Assembly (NCBI GenBank): GCA_900315815.1
Contig: ONAS01000021.1
Location: 1-46,683, forward strand
Length of the DNA stretch: 46,683 bases
Direction: 5' to 3'
DNA from: an uncultured Eubacteriales bacterium
Lineage (GTDB): Bacteria > Bacillota > Clostridia > Oscillospirales > Acutalibacteraceae
Part shown: positions 1-9,300 of the stretch, piece by piece
Layout: every line of letters starts with the position of its first letter
How positions within the stretch are numbered: position 1 is the first letter of the stretch
Made by a program: the position numbers and the translations under genes
The notes under the pieces: generated by a model
What the model was told of the DNA's origin: nothing
What the model saw: the letters and a program-made list of their open reading frames with translations, nothing else
Database searches by the model: none

Positions 1-1
1 G

Positions 2-97
2 GGTCTGCCGGTCAGCCGCGTGCTGCAGGCGATCACCGAGCTGGAGCTGGAGGGGCTGATCGCGTCGGAAAAGGGCAGGATGTACCGCTTGCTGTAA
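2..97 (+). CDS. dprA: DNA processing protein DprA, C-terminal end (partial)
   Basis: Only the last 31 codons are in the window; the gene enters from the left edge in frame 2 and stops at TAA 95-97. The peptide begins GLPVSRVLQAITELELEGL and ends in GRMYRLL, which resembles the small winged-helix domain at the C-terminus of DprA/Smf, the protein that loads RecA on incoming single-stranded DNA. Known context supports this: in Firmicutes dprA lies directly upstream of topA and trmFO, as here. The Rossmann-like core lies outside the window, so this rests on a short match plus synteny. Confidence 0.72.
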   Translation, partial: GLPVSRVLQAITELELEGLIASEKGRMYRLL

Positions 98-144
98 GAT
101 CGTTTTCAATTCACTTTATATAGATTTATTGGAGGACAAAATCA

Positions 145-2214
145 ATGTCTAATCTGGTTATCGTTGAGTCGCCTGCCAAGGCGAAAACCATCAAAAAATA
201 TCTGGGAGAGGATTACGACGTCGTCGCCTCGATGGGTCACGTCCGCGATCTTCCCTCGGCACGCCTGAGCGTCGACGTCAACAATAATTTTGAACCCAAA
301 TACGAGATCATCAAGGGAAAGGAGAAGCTCGTCGACGAGCTGATCGCAAAAGCCGGCAGATCCGAGCGCGTCTATCTTGCGACGGACCCTGATAGAGAGG
401 GAGAGGCGATCTCGTGGCATCTTGCGTATCTGCTCGGACTGGGACTGGATGAGATCGACCGCGTGGAGTTCAACGAGATCACCAAAACCGGTATCAAAAA
501 CGGCATGGCGTCTCCCCGCGCGATCAATATCGATCTGGTCAACGCCCAGCAGGCGCGCCGTATCCTCGACCGCCTTGTAGGCTACAAGCTCAGCCCCTTT
601 GTGTCGCAGAAGATCCACCGCGGTCTGTCCGCCGGACGCGTCCAGTCGGTCGCTGTCCGCATCATTGTCGACCGTGAGCAGGAGATCCGCGCCTTCAAGC
701 CGGAGGAATACTGGACGCTCGATGCCAAGTTCATACCGAAGGGCTCCCGCAAGGCGTTCAACGCGTCGCTTTACGGTACCAAGGAAGGCAAGCTGAAGAT
801 CACGACCAAGGAGCAGGCGGACAAGATCCTTGCCGATCTGGACGGCGCCGAGTATATGATCACCAAGGTTAAGAACGGCACCCGAAAAAAATCCCCCGCG
901 CCGCCCTTCATCACCTCCACCTTACAGCAGGAGGCGTCCCGCAAGCTCAATTTCCAGTCCCGCCGCACCATGAAGGTCGCGCAGGAACTGTACGAAGGCG
1001 TCGAGGTCGAGGGCATCGGCGCGATCGGTCTGATCACCTATATGCGTACCGACTCCCTGCGTATTTCCAACGACGCTGTTGCCGACGCGCAGGCGTATAT
1101 CCGCGCTGAGTACGGCGATAATTATCTTCCGCCCAAGCCCCGCTTCTTCAAATCCCGCGCGGGCGCTCAGGACGGTCACGAAGCGATCCGTCCTTCCACG
1201 CCGTCGATCACGCCCGCTCAGGTCAAGTCCAGCCTGACGACCGATCAGTACAAGCTCTACAAGCTGATCTGGGAGCGCTTTACCGCTTCCCAGATGGCGG
1301 ACTGCATCCAGAAGACGACCCAGGCAGATATCGAGGGCAACGGTTATATCTTCAAGGCGGCAGGCTACAAGGTCGAATTCGACGGCTTCACCCGCCTTTA
1401 TGTCGAGGGCAACGACGACGCCCAGACAAAGGACAACCAGATCCTGTCTCTTGAAAAGGACACTCCCTGCAAGCTCAAGGAGCTGACTCCCAACCAGCAT
1501 TTCACCCAGCCTCCGGCACGCTATACCGAGGCGTCGCTGATCAAAGCGCTGGAAGAATACGGCATCGGCAGACCGTCTACCTATGCCGCCACCATTTCCA
1601 CGATCACCTCCCGCGAGTACGTCAAGCGCGAAGGCAAGACACTTTTTCCCACCGAGCTGGGCGAGGCGCTTGCCGGTCTGATGAAGGAGCGCTTCCCCAA
1701 GATCGTCAACGTCAAGTTCACCGCTCAGATGGAGCAGGATCTTGACACCGTCGAAAGCGGAAAGACAGAGTGGGTCGAGCTGCTCACCGAATTCTACACG
1801 GAGTTTGACAAGACCCTCAAGAAGGCAAAGGCGGAAATGCAGGGCGTCAAGATCCAGCTCAAGGAAGACGAAACCGACATCATCTGCGAAAAATGCGGCA
1901 GAAAGATGGTCGTCAAGGTCGGCCGTTACGGCAAATTCATCGCCTGCCCCGGCTATCCCGAGTGCAAGAACATCAAGAAATATGTCGAAGAGGTCGGCGT
2001 CAAATGCCCCAAGTGCGGCGGCGACGTCATCGTCAAGCGCACCAAGAAAGGCAAGGCGTTCTACGGCTGTTCCAATTACCCGACCTGCGACTTCGTCTCA
2101 TGGTATGAGCCGGTCGATGAGCGCTGCCCCAACTGCGGCGACATCCTCTTCAAGCGCAAGGGCAAAAAGGGCGGCGTATTCTGCCAGCACGAGGGCTGCG
2201 GCTATAAAAAGTAA
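145..2214 (+). CDS. topA: DNA topoisomerase I (type IA)
   Basis: A 689-residue type IA topoisomerase that relaxes negative supercoils by passing strands through a transient 5'-phosphotyrosine break. The Toprim domain opens with VIVESPAKAKT (about residues 5-15) and carries the acidic motif TDPDREGEAISWHL. The active-site tyrosine is Tyr299 in GLITYMRTDS. Three C-terminal Cys4 zinc fingers follow (CxxC pairs starting about residues 583, 621 and 661), the usual Firmicutes arrangement. The start at ATG 145 is preceded by GGAGG at 131-135 with 9 nt spacing. It lies between dprA and trmFO, the standard order. Length and motifs are complete. Confidence 0.97.
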   Translation: MSNLVIVESPAKAKTIKKYLGEDYDVVASMGHVRDLPSARLSVDVNNNFEPKYEIIKGKEKLVDELIAKAGRSERVYLATDPDREGEAISWHLAYLLGLGLDEIDRVEFNEITKTGIKNGMASPRAINIDLVNAQQARRILDRLVGYKLSPFVSQKIHRGLSAGRVQSVAVRIIVDREQEIRAFKPEEYWTLDAKFIPKGSRKAFNASLYGTKEGKLKITTKEQADKILADLDGAEYMITKVKNGTRKKSPAPPFITSTLQQEASRKLNFQSRRTMKVAQELYEGVEVEGIGAIGLITYMRTDSLRISNDAVADAQAYIRAEYGDNYLPPKPRFFKSRAGAQDGHEAIRPSTPSITPAQVKSSLTTDQYKLYKLIWERFTASQMADCIQKTTQADIEGNGYIFKAAGYKVEFDGFTRLYVEGNDDAQTKDNQILSLEKDTPCKLKELTPNQHFTQPPARYTEASLIKALEEYGIGRPSTYAATISTITSREYVKREGKTLFPTELGEALAGLMKERFPKIVNVKFTAQMEQDLDTVESGKTEWVELLTEFYTEFDKTLKKAKAEMQGVKIQLKEDETDIICEKCGRKMVVKVGRYGKFIACPGYPECKNIKKYVEEVGVKCPKCGGDVIVKRTKKGKAFYGCSNYPTCDFVSWYEPVDERCPNCGDILFKRKGKKGGVFCQHEGCGYKK

Positions 2215-2267
2215 TTTTATCGAAGAGCAGAGACGTCTTCGTGACGTCCCGACAACGGAACTATTCT

Positions 2268-3584
2268 ATGAACTATGTCAATGTAATCGGCGCGGGACTT
2301 GCCGGCTGTGAGGCGGCTTACCAGCTCTCAAAGCGCGGCATCCGTGTGCGTTTGTATGAGAGCAAGCCGCTGAAGAAAAGCCCCGCCCATCATACCGATA
2401 CCTTATGCGAGCTTGTCTGCTCCAATTCCTTCAAGGCGAACCGCGTCAATTCCGCCGCGGGATTGCTGAAGGAGGAAATGCGCCGGCTCGATTCGCTCCT
2501 GCTGAAATGCGCCGACCGATGCGCCGTGCCTGCCGGCGGAGCGCTCGCCGTTGACCGTGAGCGGTTTTCGGCGATGGTGACCGACGCGATCACCTCCGAC
2601 CCCAATATCGAGATCATCAGCGAGGAAGTGACGGAGATCCCCGACGACGCGGTCACCGTGATCGCAACAGGACCGCTGACCCACGACGCGCTGTCATCGG
2701 CGATCGCCGCACGATTTGGTGAAAGCCTGCGGTTTTTCGACGCCGCCGCGCCGATCGTCGCCGCGGAGAGCGTCGATATGGAATACGCGTTTTTTGAGTC
2801 GCGCTACGGAAAGGGCGGGGGAGAGGATTACCTCAACTGCCCGATGAACAAGGCGGAGTACGAGGCGTTCTATCAGGCGCTCGTCACCGCCGAGCGCGCC
2901 CCTGTCCATGAATTCGACGTGATGAATCCCAAGGTCTACGAGGGCTGTATGCCGATCGAGGTCATGGCTCAGCGCGGCGAGGATACGATCCGCTTCGGTC
3001 CCATGAAGCCCGTCGGACTGCGCGATCCGCGCACCGGACACCGTCCGTGGGCGGTGCTGCAGCTGCGCAAGGAAAACGCCGCCGCCACGATGTACAACCT
3101 CGTCGGCTTCCAGACGAACCTCAAGTTCGGCGAGCAGAAGCGGGTGTTCTCCATGATACCCGCCCTGCATCACGCGGAATTCCTGCGCTACGGCGTCATG
3201 CACCGCAACACCTTCATCAATTCTCCGCAGATCCTCAACTCGGATTATTCTGTAAAAGAAAATAAAAATCTCTTTTTCGCCGGACAGCTGACCGGCGTGG
3301 AGGGTTATATGGAGAGCGCGTCCTCCGGACTGATGTGCGGTATCAACGCCGCGCGGCTCGTGCAGGGACTGCCGACGGTCACCCTGCCCGCTACCACCAT
3401 GATCGGCGCGCTGTCCCGCTATATCAGCGATCCGACGGTGACGGATTTCCAGCCGATGGGCGCGAATTTCGGCGTCCTTCCGGCGCTTGAGAACCGTCCC
3501 CGCGACAAAGCGGAGCGCGGACAGGCGTATGCCGACCGAGCGCTGAACGACCTGACTGTGTTTATTGATTCCGATCGACTGTGA
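2268..3584 (+). CDS. trmFO: tRNA (uracil-5-)-methyltransferase, folate/FAD-dependent
   Basis: A 438-residue flavoprotein that methylates U54 in the tRNA T-loop, using methylene-tetrahydrofolate and FADH2. The N-terminus has the Rossmann FAD motif GAGLAGCEAA (residues 8-17). The conserved CSNSF motif places a cysteine at residue 51, and a second conserved cysteine lies in GCMPIEVMAQRG; these correspond to the two family cysteines. I chose ATG 2268 (MNYVNVIGAG) rather than the upstream in-frame GTG at 2241, because that would add nine residues before a glycine motif that normally sits at the extreme N-terminus. The gap to topA is 53 nt, so co-transcription with topA is likely. Confidence 0.96.
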   Translation: MNYVNVIGAGLAGCEAAYQLSKRGIRVRLYESKPLKKSPAHHTDTLCELVCSNSFKANRVNSAAGLLKEEMRRLDSLLLKCADRCAVPAGGALAVDRERFSAMVTDAITSDPNIEIISEEVTEIPDDAVTVIATGPLTHDALSSAIAARFGESLRFFDAAAPIVAAESVDMEYAFFESRYGKGGGEDYLNCPMNKAEYEAFYQALVTAERAPVHEFDVMNPKVYEGCMPIEVMAQRGEDTIRFGPMKPVGLRDPRTGHRPWAVLQLRKENAAATMYNLVGFQTNLKFGEQKRVFSMIPALHHAEFLRYGVMHRNTFINSPQILNSDYSVKENKNLFFAGQLTGVEGYMESASSGLMCGINAARLVQGLPTVTLPATTMIGALSRYISDPTVTDFQPMGANFGVLPALENRPRDKAERGQAYADRALNDLTVFIDSDRL

Positions 3585-3628
3585 TCGCTGACCGATAAAT
3601 ACCAACTATACATAAAGGAAGAATGAAC

Positions 3629-4648
3629 ATGAAAATCATTGTTGACGCATTCGGCGGCGATAACGCCCCGCTCGCACCGATCTGCGGCGCGATCGAAGCC
3701 CATGCCGCATACGGTGTGGATATCATCCTCACAGGCGACGAGTCCGTGATCCAAAAGGTCGCCTCTGAGAACAATCTCAGCCTCAACGGCATCACGATCG
3801 TCCACGCTCCCGATGTATTCACCAACGACGACCAGCCCTCCACCATCCGCTCCAAGGCGAAGGCGAACACCTCGATGGCGGTCGGTCTGAACCTGCTGAA
3901 AAACGGCGGGGGAGACGCGTTCGTATCCGCCGGCAACTCCGGCGCACTCGGCGCGGGAGCGATGTTCCTCGTCAAGCGCATCAAGGGGATCCAGCGCGTC
4001 GCGTTCGCGCCCGTTATGCCGAACTCCGAGAGCTATTTCATGCTGATCGACAGCGGTGTCAATACTGATCTCCGTCCCAAGGCGCTGCAGCAGTTCGCGA
4101 TGATGGGCTCGATCTATATGAACAAGGTGATGGGCTTCAAAAATCCCCGCGTCGGACTCGCCAACGTCGGCACCGAGGAGCACAAGGGAGACGCTCTGCG
4201 TCAGGAGACCTACACCCTGCTGAAGAACACTCCCTCCATCAATTTTATCGGCAACGTAGAGGGACGCGATATCCCGCTTGACGGCGCAGACGTCGTCGTA
4301 TGCGACGGCTTTACCGGCAACATGATCCTCAAAACCTATGAGGGCGTCGCGATCGCCATGATGAAGAAGATCAAGGGCGTCTTTACCAAAAATTTCAAGA
4401 CAAAGCTGGCTGCGGCATGCGTCATGAAAGAGATGAAAGAGCTGAAAAAGTCGATGGACTACGACGAGGTCGGCGGCGCTCCGGTGCTCGGCTGTGCCAA
4501 GCCCGTGTTCAAGGCGCACGGCTCTTCCAACGCCAAGACGATCAGGAATGCGATCCGCGTCACGATCGAATATGTCAAGAATGATGTTATCGCCTCCATT
4601 ACCGAGGCGCTCAAGGATATTCCCGAAACCGAGAACGAGGGTGAATAA
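3629..4648 (+). CDS. plsX: Phosphate acyltransferase PlsX
   Basis: A 339-residue protein that converts acyl-ACP and phosphate to acyl-phosphate, the donor for PlsY in phosphatidic acid synthesis; it acts at the membrane surface. It starts MKIIVDAFGGDNAP and contains SAGNSGALGAGAMFLVKRI and the Gly-rich GNVEGRDIPLDGADVVVCDGF, all typical of PlsX. Two ATGs are in frame, 3623 and 3629; the Shine-Dalgarno AAAGGAAG at 3614-3621 is 1 nt from the first and 7 nt from the second, so 3629 is the better start. Its TAA abuts the rnc ATG. In many Firmicutes acpP lies between plsX and rnc; here it is absent. Confidence 0.95.
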   Translation: MKIIVDAFGGDNAPLAPICGAIEAHAAYGVDIILTGDESVIQKVASENNLSLNGITIVHAPDVFTNDDQPSTIRSKAKANTSMAVGLNLLKNGGGDAFVSAGNSGALGAGAMFLVKRIKGIQRVAFAPVMPNSESYFMLIDSGVNTDLRPKALQQFAMMGSIYMNKVMGFKNPRVGLANVGTEEHKGDALRQETYTLLKNTPSINFIGNVEGRDIPLDGADVVVCDGFTGNMILKTYEGVAIAMMKKIKGVFTKNFKTKLAAACVMKEMKELKKSMDYDEVGGAPVLGCAKPVFKAHGSSNAKTIRNAIRVTIEYVKNDVIASITEALKDIPETENEGE

Positions 4649-5323
4649 ATGAAAGACCTGCAAGAGGCGATCGGCTACAGCTTCCGCGATCCCGCCCTCC
4701 TCACCGAGGCGCTGACCCATTCGTCCTATGCGCACGAACAGCACAAAAACATGAAGTACAACGAACGGCTCGAGTTTCTGGGCGACGCGGTATTGTCAAT
4801 CGTGGTGTCGGATTATATCTACACCCACTGTCCCGACCTGCCCGAGGGCGAGCTGACCAAGCTGCGCGCTTCATTGGTATGCGAAAAAAGCCTTTTCGAT
4901 TTCGCAAAGCAGATCGATCTGGGCAGCTATCTGCGCCTTTCCAACGGCGAACGCCGCAACGGCGGCGCCAACCGCCCGTCGATCGTTTCCGACGCTTTTG
5001 AGGCGCTGATCGCCGCGATCTATCTCGACGGCGGTATGGAGCCCGCCAAAAAGCACATCCTGCGCTTTGTGATTCCCGAGATCGAGAACCATAAGAACAA
5101 TTCGTTCAAGGACTACAAGACCGCCCTGCAGGAGATCATCCAGAAGAATCCCGGCGAGCGTCTGGAGTACCGTCTGGTCGGTTCCTCCGGTCCCGATCAC
5201 AACAAGCACTTCAAGGTCGAGGTGCTGTTGAATTCCAACGTGATCGGACGCGGCGGCGGCCGCTCCAAAAAAGAAGCCGAGCAGCAGGCGGCGCGCGAGG
5301 CACTGGAGCTGATGGGCTATTAA
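4649..5323 (+). CDS. rnc: Ribonuclease III
   Basis: A 224-residue double-strand-specific endoribonuclease that processes rRNA precursors and structured mRNAs. The catalytic domain has the signature NERLEFLGDAVLS (residues 38-50) with the metal-binding Glu42 and Asp46, and the second acidic pair in SDAFEALIAAIYLDGG. A double-stranded RNA-binding domain fills the C-terminus from about residue 152, ending KKEAEQQAAREALELMGY. The start ATG directly follows the plsX stop, implying translational coupling. Its TAA stop (5321-5323) overlaps the proposed ATT start of the next gene. Followed by smc and ftsY, as in Bacillus and Clostridia. Confidence 0.97.
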   Translation: MKDLQEAIGYSFRDPALLTEALTHSSYAHEQHKNMKYNERLEFLGDAVLSIVVSDYIYTHCPDLPEGELTKLRASLVCEKSLFDFAKQIDLGSYLRLSNGERRNGGANRPSIVSDAFEALIAAIYLDGGMEPAKKHILRFVIPEIENHKNNSFKDYKTALQEIIQKNPGERLEYRLVGSSGPDHNKHFKVEVLLNSNVIGRGGGRSKKEAEQQAAREALELMGY

Positions 5324-6308
5324 ACATGCAAACGTCGCGCTGTTCATCCCGTTCAACGGCTGTCCTCACCGCTGTTCATTCTGCGACCAGCGCAGTATCA
5401 CCGGCAAGGCGTACCAGCCGACTCCCGATGACGTCAGAAGCGCCGTTGAAACGGCAGTTGATTCTTTAAAAGAAAATACCGTCAACAGTGAGATCGCATT
5501 CTTCGGCGGCAGCTTTACGGCGATCGACCGTGCGTATATGCGCTCTCTGCTGGATGCAACAACACCGTACATCGACCGATTCAGGGGGATCCGCATCTCC
5601 ACCCGCCCCGACGCGATCGATGAGGAGATCCTCGCCCTGCTGAAGGCGTATCAGACGACCGCGGTCGAATTAGGCGCCCAAAGCATGAGCGATACCGTTC
5701 TCTCGGCAAACGACAGGGGACACACCGCCGACGACGTGCGTCAGGCGGCAGAGCTGATTCAGCGTTATGATATGGAACTCGGGCTTCAGATGATGACCGG
5801 TCTATATCAAAGCACTGACGCGCTCGACCGATACACCGCCGCTGAATTCATCCGTCTGCGCCCCGCGACCGTCCGCATCTATCCGACGATCGTCATGCGC
5901 GGCACCCGTCTGGGCGAATTATTTGAACGCGGAGAATACGCTCCGCAGCCGCTCGACGCCGCTGTCGGACTTTGCGCCGATTTGCTGACGCAGTTTGCGG
6001 ATCATGGCGTCAAGGTCATCCGCGTGGGTCTGCACGATACCGATACCCTCCGCCGCGATATGCTGGCGGGACCCTATCATCCCGCGTTCCGCGAATTATG
6101 CGAGAGCCGCATCATGCTCCGCAAGGCGGCCGCGTTACTGCACGATATGCCTCACGGCGCGTATACCGTTGCCGTCAATCCCAAAAGCCGTTCCAAAATG
6201 GTCGGCAATAAAAAATCAAACCTTCTCGCGTTGATGAAAATGGGGTATTCCGTACGCATCGAAGAGAAGGAAACTCTTGCTGAAAACGATATTATAATTC
6301 TGAATTAG
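5319..6308 (+). CDS. Elp3-like radical SAM protein with probable ATT start
   Basis: A 329-residue radical SAM protein of the Elp3-like group often found between rnc and smc in Clostridia; its substrate is not known to me. The first ATG in frame is 5538, which would remove the cluster motif. Reading upstream in frame gives KHANVALFIPFNGCPHRCSFC with the CxxxCxxC ligands of the [4Fe-4S] cluster at residues 15, 19 and 22, then FFGGSFTAID. The only upstream stop in frame is at 5310-5312, and between it and the conserved block there is no ATG, GTG or TTG. ATT at 5319 would start the protein MKHANV, as I recall homologues beginning. GGAG at 5305-5308 lies 10 nt upstream. The alternative is a one-base error near 5326. 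The C-terminus ends in a KSRSKMVGNKKSNLLAL-type motif. Confidence 0.72.
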   Translation: MKHANVALFIPFNGCPHRCSFCDQRSITGKAYQPTPDDVRSAVETAVDSLKENTVNSEIAFFGGSFTAIDRAYMRSLLDATTPYIDRFRGIRISTRPDAIDEEILALLKAYQTTAVELGAQSMSDTVLSANDRGHTADDVRQAAELIQRYDMELGLQMMTGLYQSTDALDRYTAAEFIRLRPATVRIYPTIVMRGTRLGELFERGEYAPQPLDAAVGLCADLLTQFADHGVKVIRVGLHDTDTLRRDMLAGPYHPAFRELCESRIMLRKAAALLHDMPHGAYTVAVNPKSRSKMVGNKKSNLLALMKMGYSVRIEEKETLAENDIIILN

Positions 6309-6358
6309 AATTTTATCGCATGATTCTATCGTATCTGCAAAAACCGTAAGGAGAGAAT

Positions 6359-9300
6359 ATGCTCTTAAAATCGCTGGAGCTGCAAGGCTTCAAAACATTT
6401 CCCGATAAAACCAAATTGACCTTTGATAAAGGCATCACCTCTGTCGTCGGTCCCAACGGCTCCGGAAAGTCGAACATCTCCGATGCGATCCGCTGGGTGC
6501 TGGGCGAACAGAGTGCAAAGGCACTCCGCTGCTCCCGCATGGAGGACGTCGTTTTCAACGGCACCGACAAGCGCAAGCGTCTGGGCTTTGCTGAGGTGAC
6601 CCTCACGATCGACAACTCCGACCGCCGACTGCCCTACGGCGGCGACGAGGTAGCGGTCACCCGCCGCTATTACCGTTCCGGCGAGTCCGAGTATCTGATC
6701 AACAAGGCGGCAGTCCGCCTCAAGGATATTCACGAGCTGTTCATGGATACGGGCCTCGGACGCGACGGCTATTCTATGATCGGTCAGGGCAAGATCGACT
6801 CGATCGTCGCCTCAAAAAGCGAGGACAGACGCGAGATCTTTGAGGAAGCCGCCGGTATCTCCCGCTATCGCTACCGCAAGACAGAGGCAGAGCGCAAGCT
6901 CGCCCATACCGAGGAAAACCTCCTGCGTCTGCGCGATATCGTCACCGAGCTGGAAAGCCGCATCAAGCCGCTGCGCGAGCAGTCGGAAAAGGCACAGCAA
7001 TTCCTTGAGTATTCTCAGGAAAAGCGCGGACTGGAGATCGCTTTGTGGCTCGATACCCTCAACAAATCCTCCAAGGTGCTCCGCGACCATGAGGACAAGA
7101 TCGCCGTTGCGAAGGCACAATACGAGGAAGCGGATGCGGTGCTGTCGGGAATTTCCGACGAGACCGAGGCGATCTACGTCAAAAACGGCGCCATTGCCTC
7201 ACGCATCGAGGAGATTCGCGCCGAGTCGGCCTCCTATGAGGCGCAGATCGCGGAAAAACGCGCCGCGATCTCCGTCGCGGAAAACGATATCCTTCATAAC
7301 AACGACAACATCGCTCGTATCATCGGCGAGATAGAAAAGGCACAGAGCTCTACCGCCGATATCGACAAGATCATCGAGGACAAGCTCGCCCGGATCGAAG
7401 AGATCAAGGAGCGGACAGAAAAACGCCGCTCGGACTACAACGCCGTATCCGACGAGCTGAACCATATCAACAACGACGCTTCCCGCAGCAACGACGAACT
7501 GCAGAAGCTCTCCGCAATCATCGCGTCGCTGTCCCAGCGTCTCGCCGACGTCCGCGTCACGGACATCACCAGCGCGTCGTCGATCGAAGAGCTGGAGGCG
7601 CGCAGCGCCGCGCTCAGTGAATCGAAAGCCGCCAAGGAGATCCAGCGCGACGAGCTGATCTCCGTCAAGGAGGATTACGAGGAACAGCTGAACATGACAG
7701 ACGGCACAGTCGCCGCTGTTTCCAATTCGATCGACGGTCTGGAGATGAAGCTCGCGTCACGCGCGAAAAAGCGTGACGAGCAAAAGCAGATCGCCGACAA
7801 TCTGCGCCTCGACGCGGAGGAAAAATCCCGCCGTGCAAAGATCCTTTCCGACCTGTCCGCCAACTATGAGGGCTTCTACAACAGCGTCAGAGTCGTCATG
7901 CAGGAGGCAAAGCGCGGCGGACTGGGCGGTATCTGCGGCCCTGTCACCACGCTGATCAAGGTCCCGTCCAAATACAATATCGCGATGGAGGTCGCCCTCG
8001 GCGCGAAGATGCAGTACATCGTCGTCAACACCGATTCCGACGCGAAGCGCGCGATCGAACTGCTCAAAAAGCGTGACGCGGGACGCGCGACCTTCCTGCC
8101 GCTGACCACCATCAAGCCGCACACCCTGAACGAAAAGGATCTTGACGACTGCTACGGCTATGTCGGTATTGCAAGCGAGCTTTGCTCGACCGACCAAAAA
8201 TATGAGAACATCCTGAGCAATCTGCTCGGACGCATCGTCATCGCCGAGGATCTGTCCGCGGCTTCCGCTATCGCAAAGCGCTACGGCTACCGCTGCATGG
8301 TCGTCACCCTTGACGGCCAGGGCATCAACGCCGGCGGTTCCTTCACCGGCGGTTCCCGCGCGAAGAATTCCGGACTCCTGTCCCGCGAAAGCGAGATCGA
8401 CCGTCTGCGCAAAGAGGCGGCAGACCTCAGCGCGAAGGCACAGGCGGCGTTTGACGCCTTCAAGCAGGCGGAAAGCCAGTACGGCGCGTGTGAAGCCGAT
8501 CTGATCGGCGCCCGTGCCGATCTTTCCAACGCCCGTCAGGAAGCGGTCCGTCTGAGAGCCGAATATAACGCCCTGCTTGCAGAGCTGGCGGCGCTCAGCC
8601 GCGACCTCGACGATATCGACGCGGAGCTCGCGTCCTCTTCCGCAAAGATCGCAGAGTGCAGAGCCGCCCGAGAGCTGGCGCAGAAGGATCTTGTCCGATT
8701 CAACGCCGAGATCGAGTCCACCGAGCTGAAGATCAAAGCGCTCACCGGCTCCCGCGATGAGATGGCACATCAGCGCGAGGCGCTCGCCGATCAGCTGCAG
8801 GAGCTGCGTCTGGAGATCCTCTCGATGGAAAAGGACGTCGACAACCTGAAGGCGGAGATCGAGACCGCCCGGCTGTCCGGCAGCGGTCAGAAGCAGCGCA
8901 TGGAAGAGCTTGCGAAAGAAAAAGAAGAGATCGAACATCATAATTCTGATATAGAAAATAAAATCGAAGCGCTCAACGCGGAGATCGACGATCTGACCGA
9001 AAAGGTCCGTCAGGCGTCGCAGGCCATCGAGCGTCTGAACACCGAGCGCGACGAGCTGGAAAAGCGTTCCGTGGAGCTGCGGAAAACAGAGCGCGAGAAG
9101 ATGTCGGAGCGCGAGCTCGCATCCAACGAGTTCTCCCGTCTGGAGGTCAAAAAGGATTCCCTCCAAAAGCAGTTTGACGATATCATCGCAAAGCTGTGGG
9201 AGGAATACGAGCTGACCCGCCGTGAGGCGGAGGAGCAGGCGATCGAGCTGGAGAGCCTGACCGCCGCGCGTTCAAGGCTGTCCTCGCTCAAATCAAAGAT

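Noticed and set aside
5326..5400. ATG 5326 as start of the radical SAM gene
   Set aside because: Its frame gives an unrelated peptide; the conserved cysteine motif is in another frame, so it could only serve if the sequence has a one-base error.
7757..9166. Minus-strand open frame of 469 codons opposite smc
   Set aside because: It is an antisense shadow; the sense strand holds SMC coiled coil and hinge.
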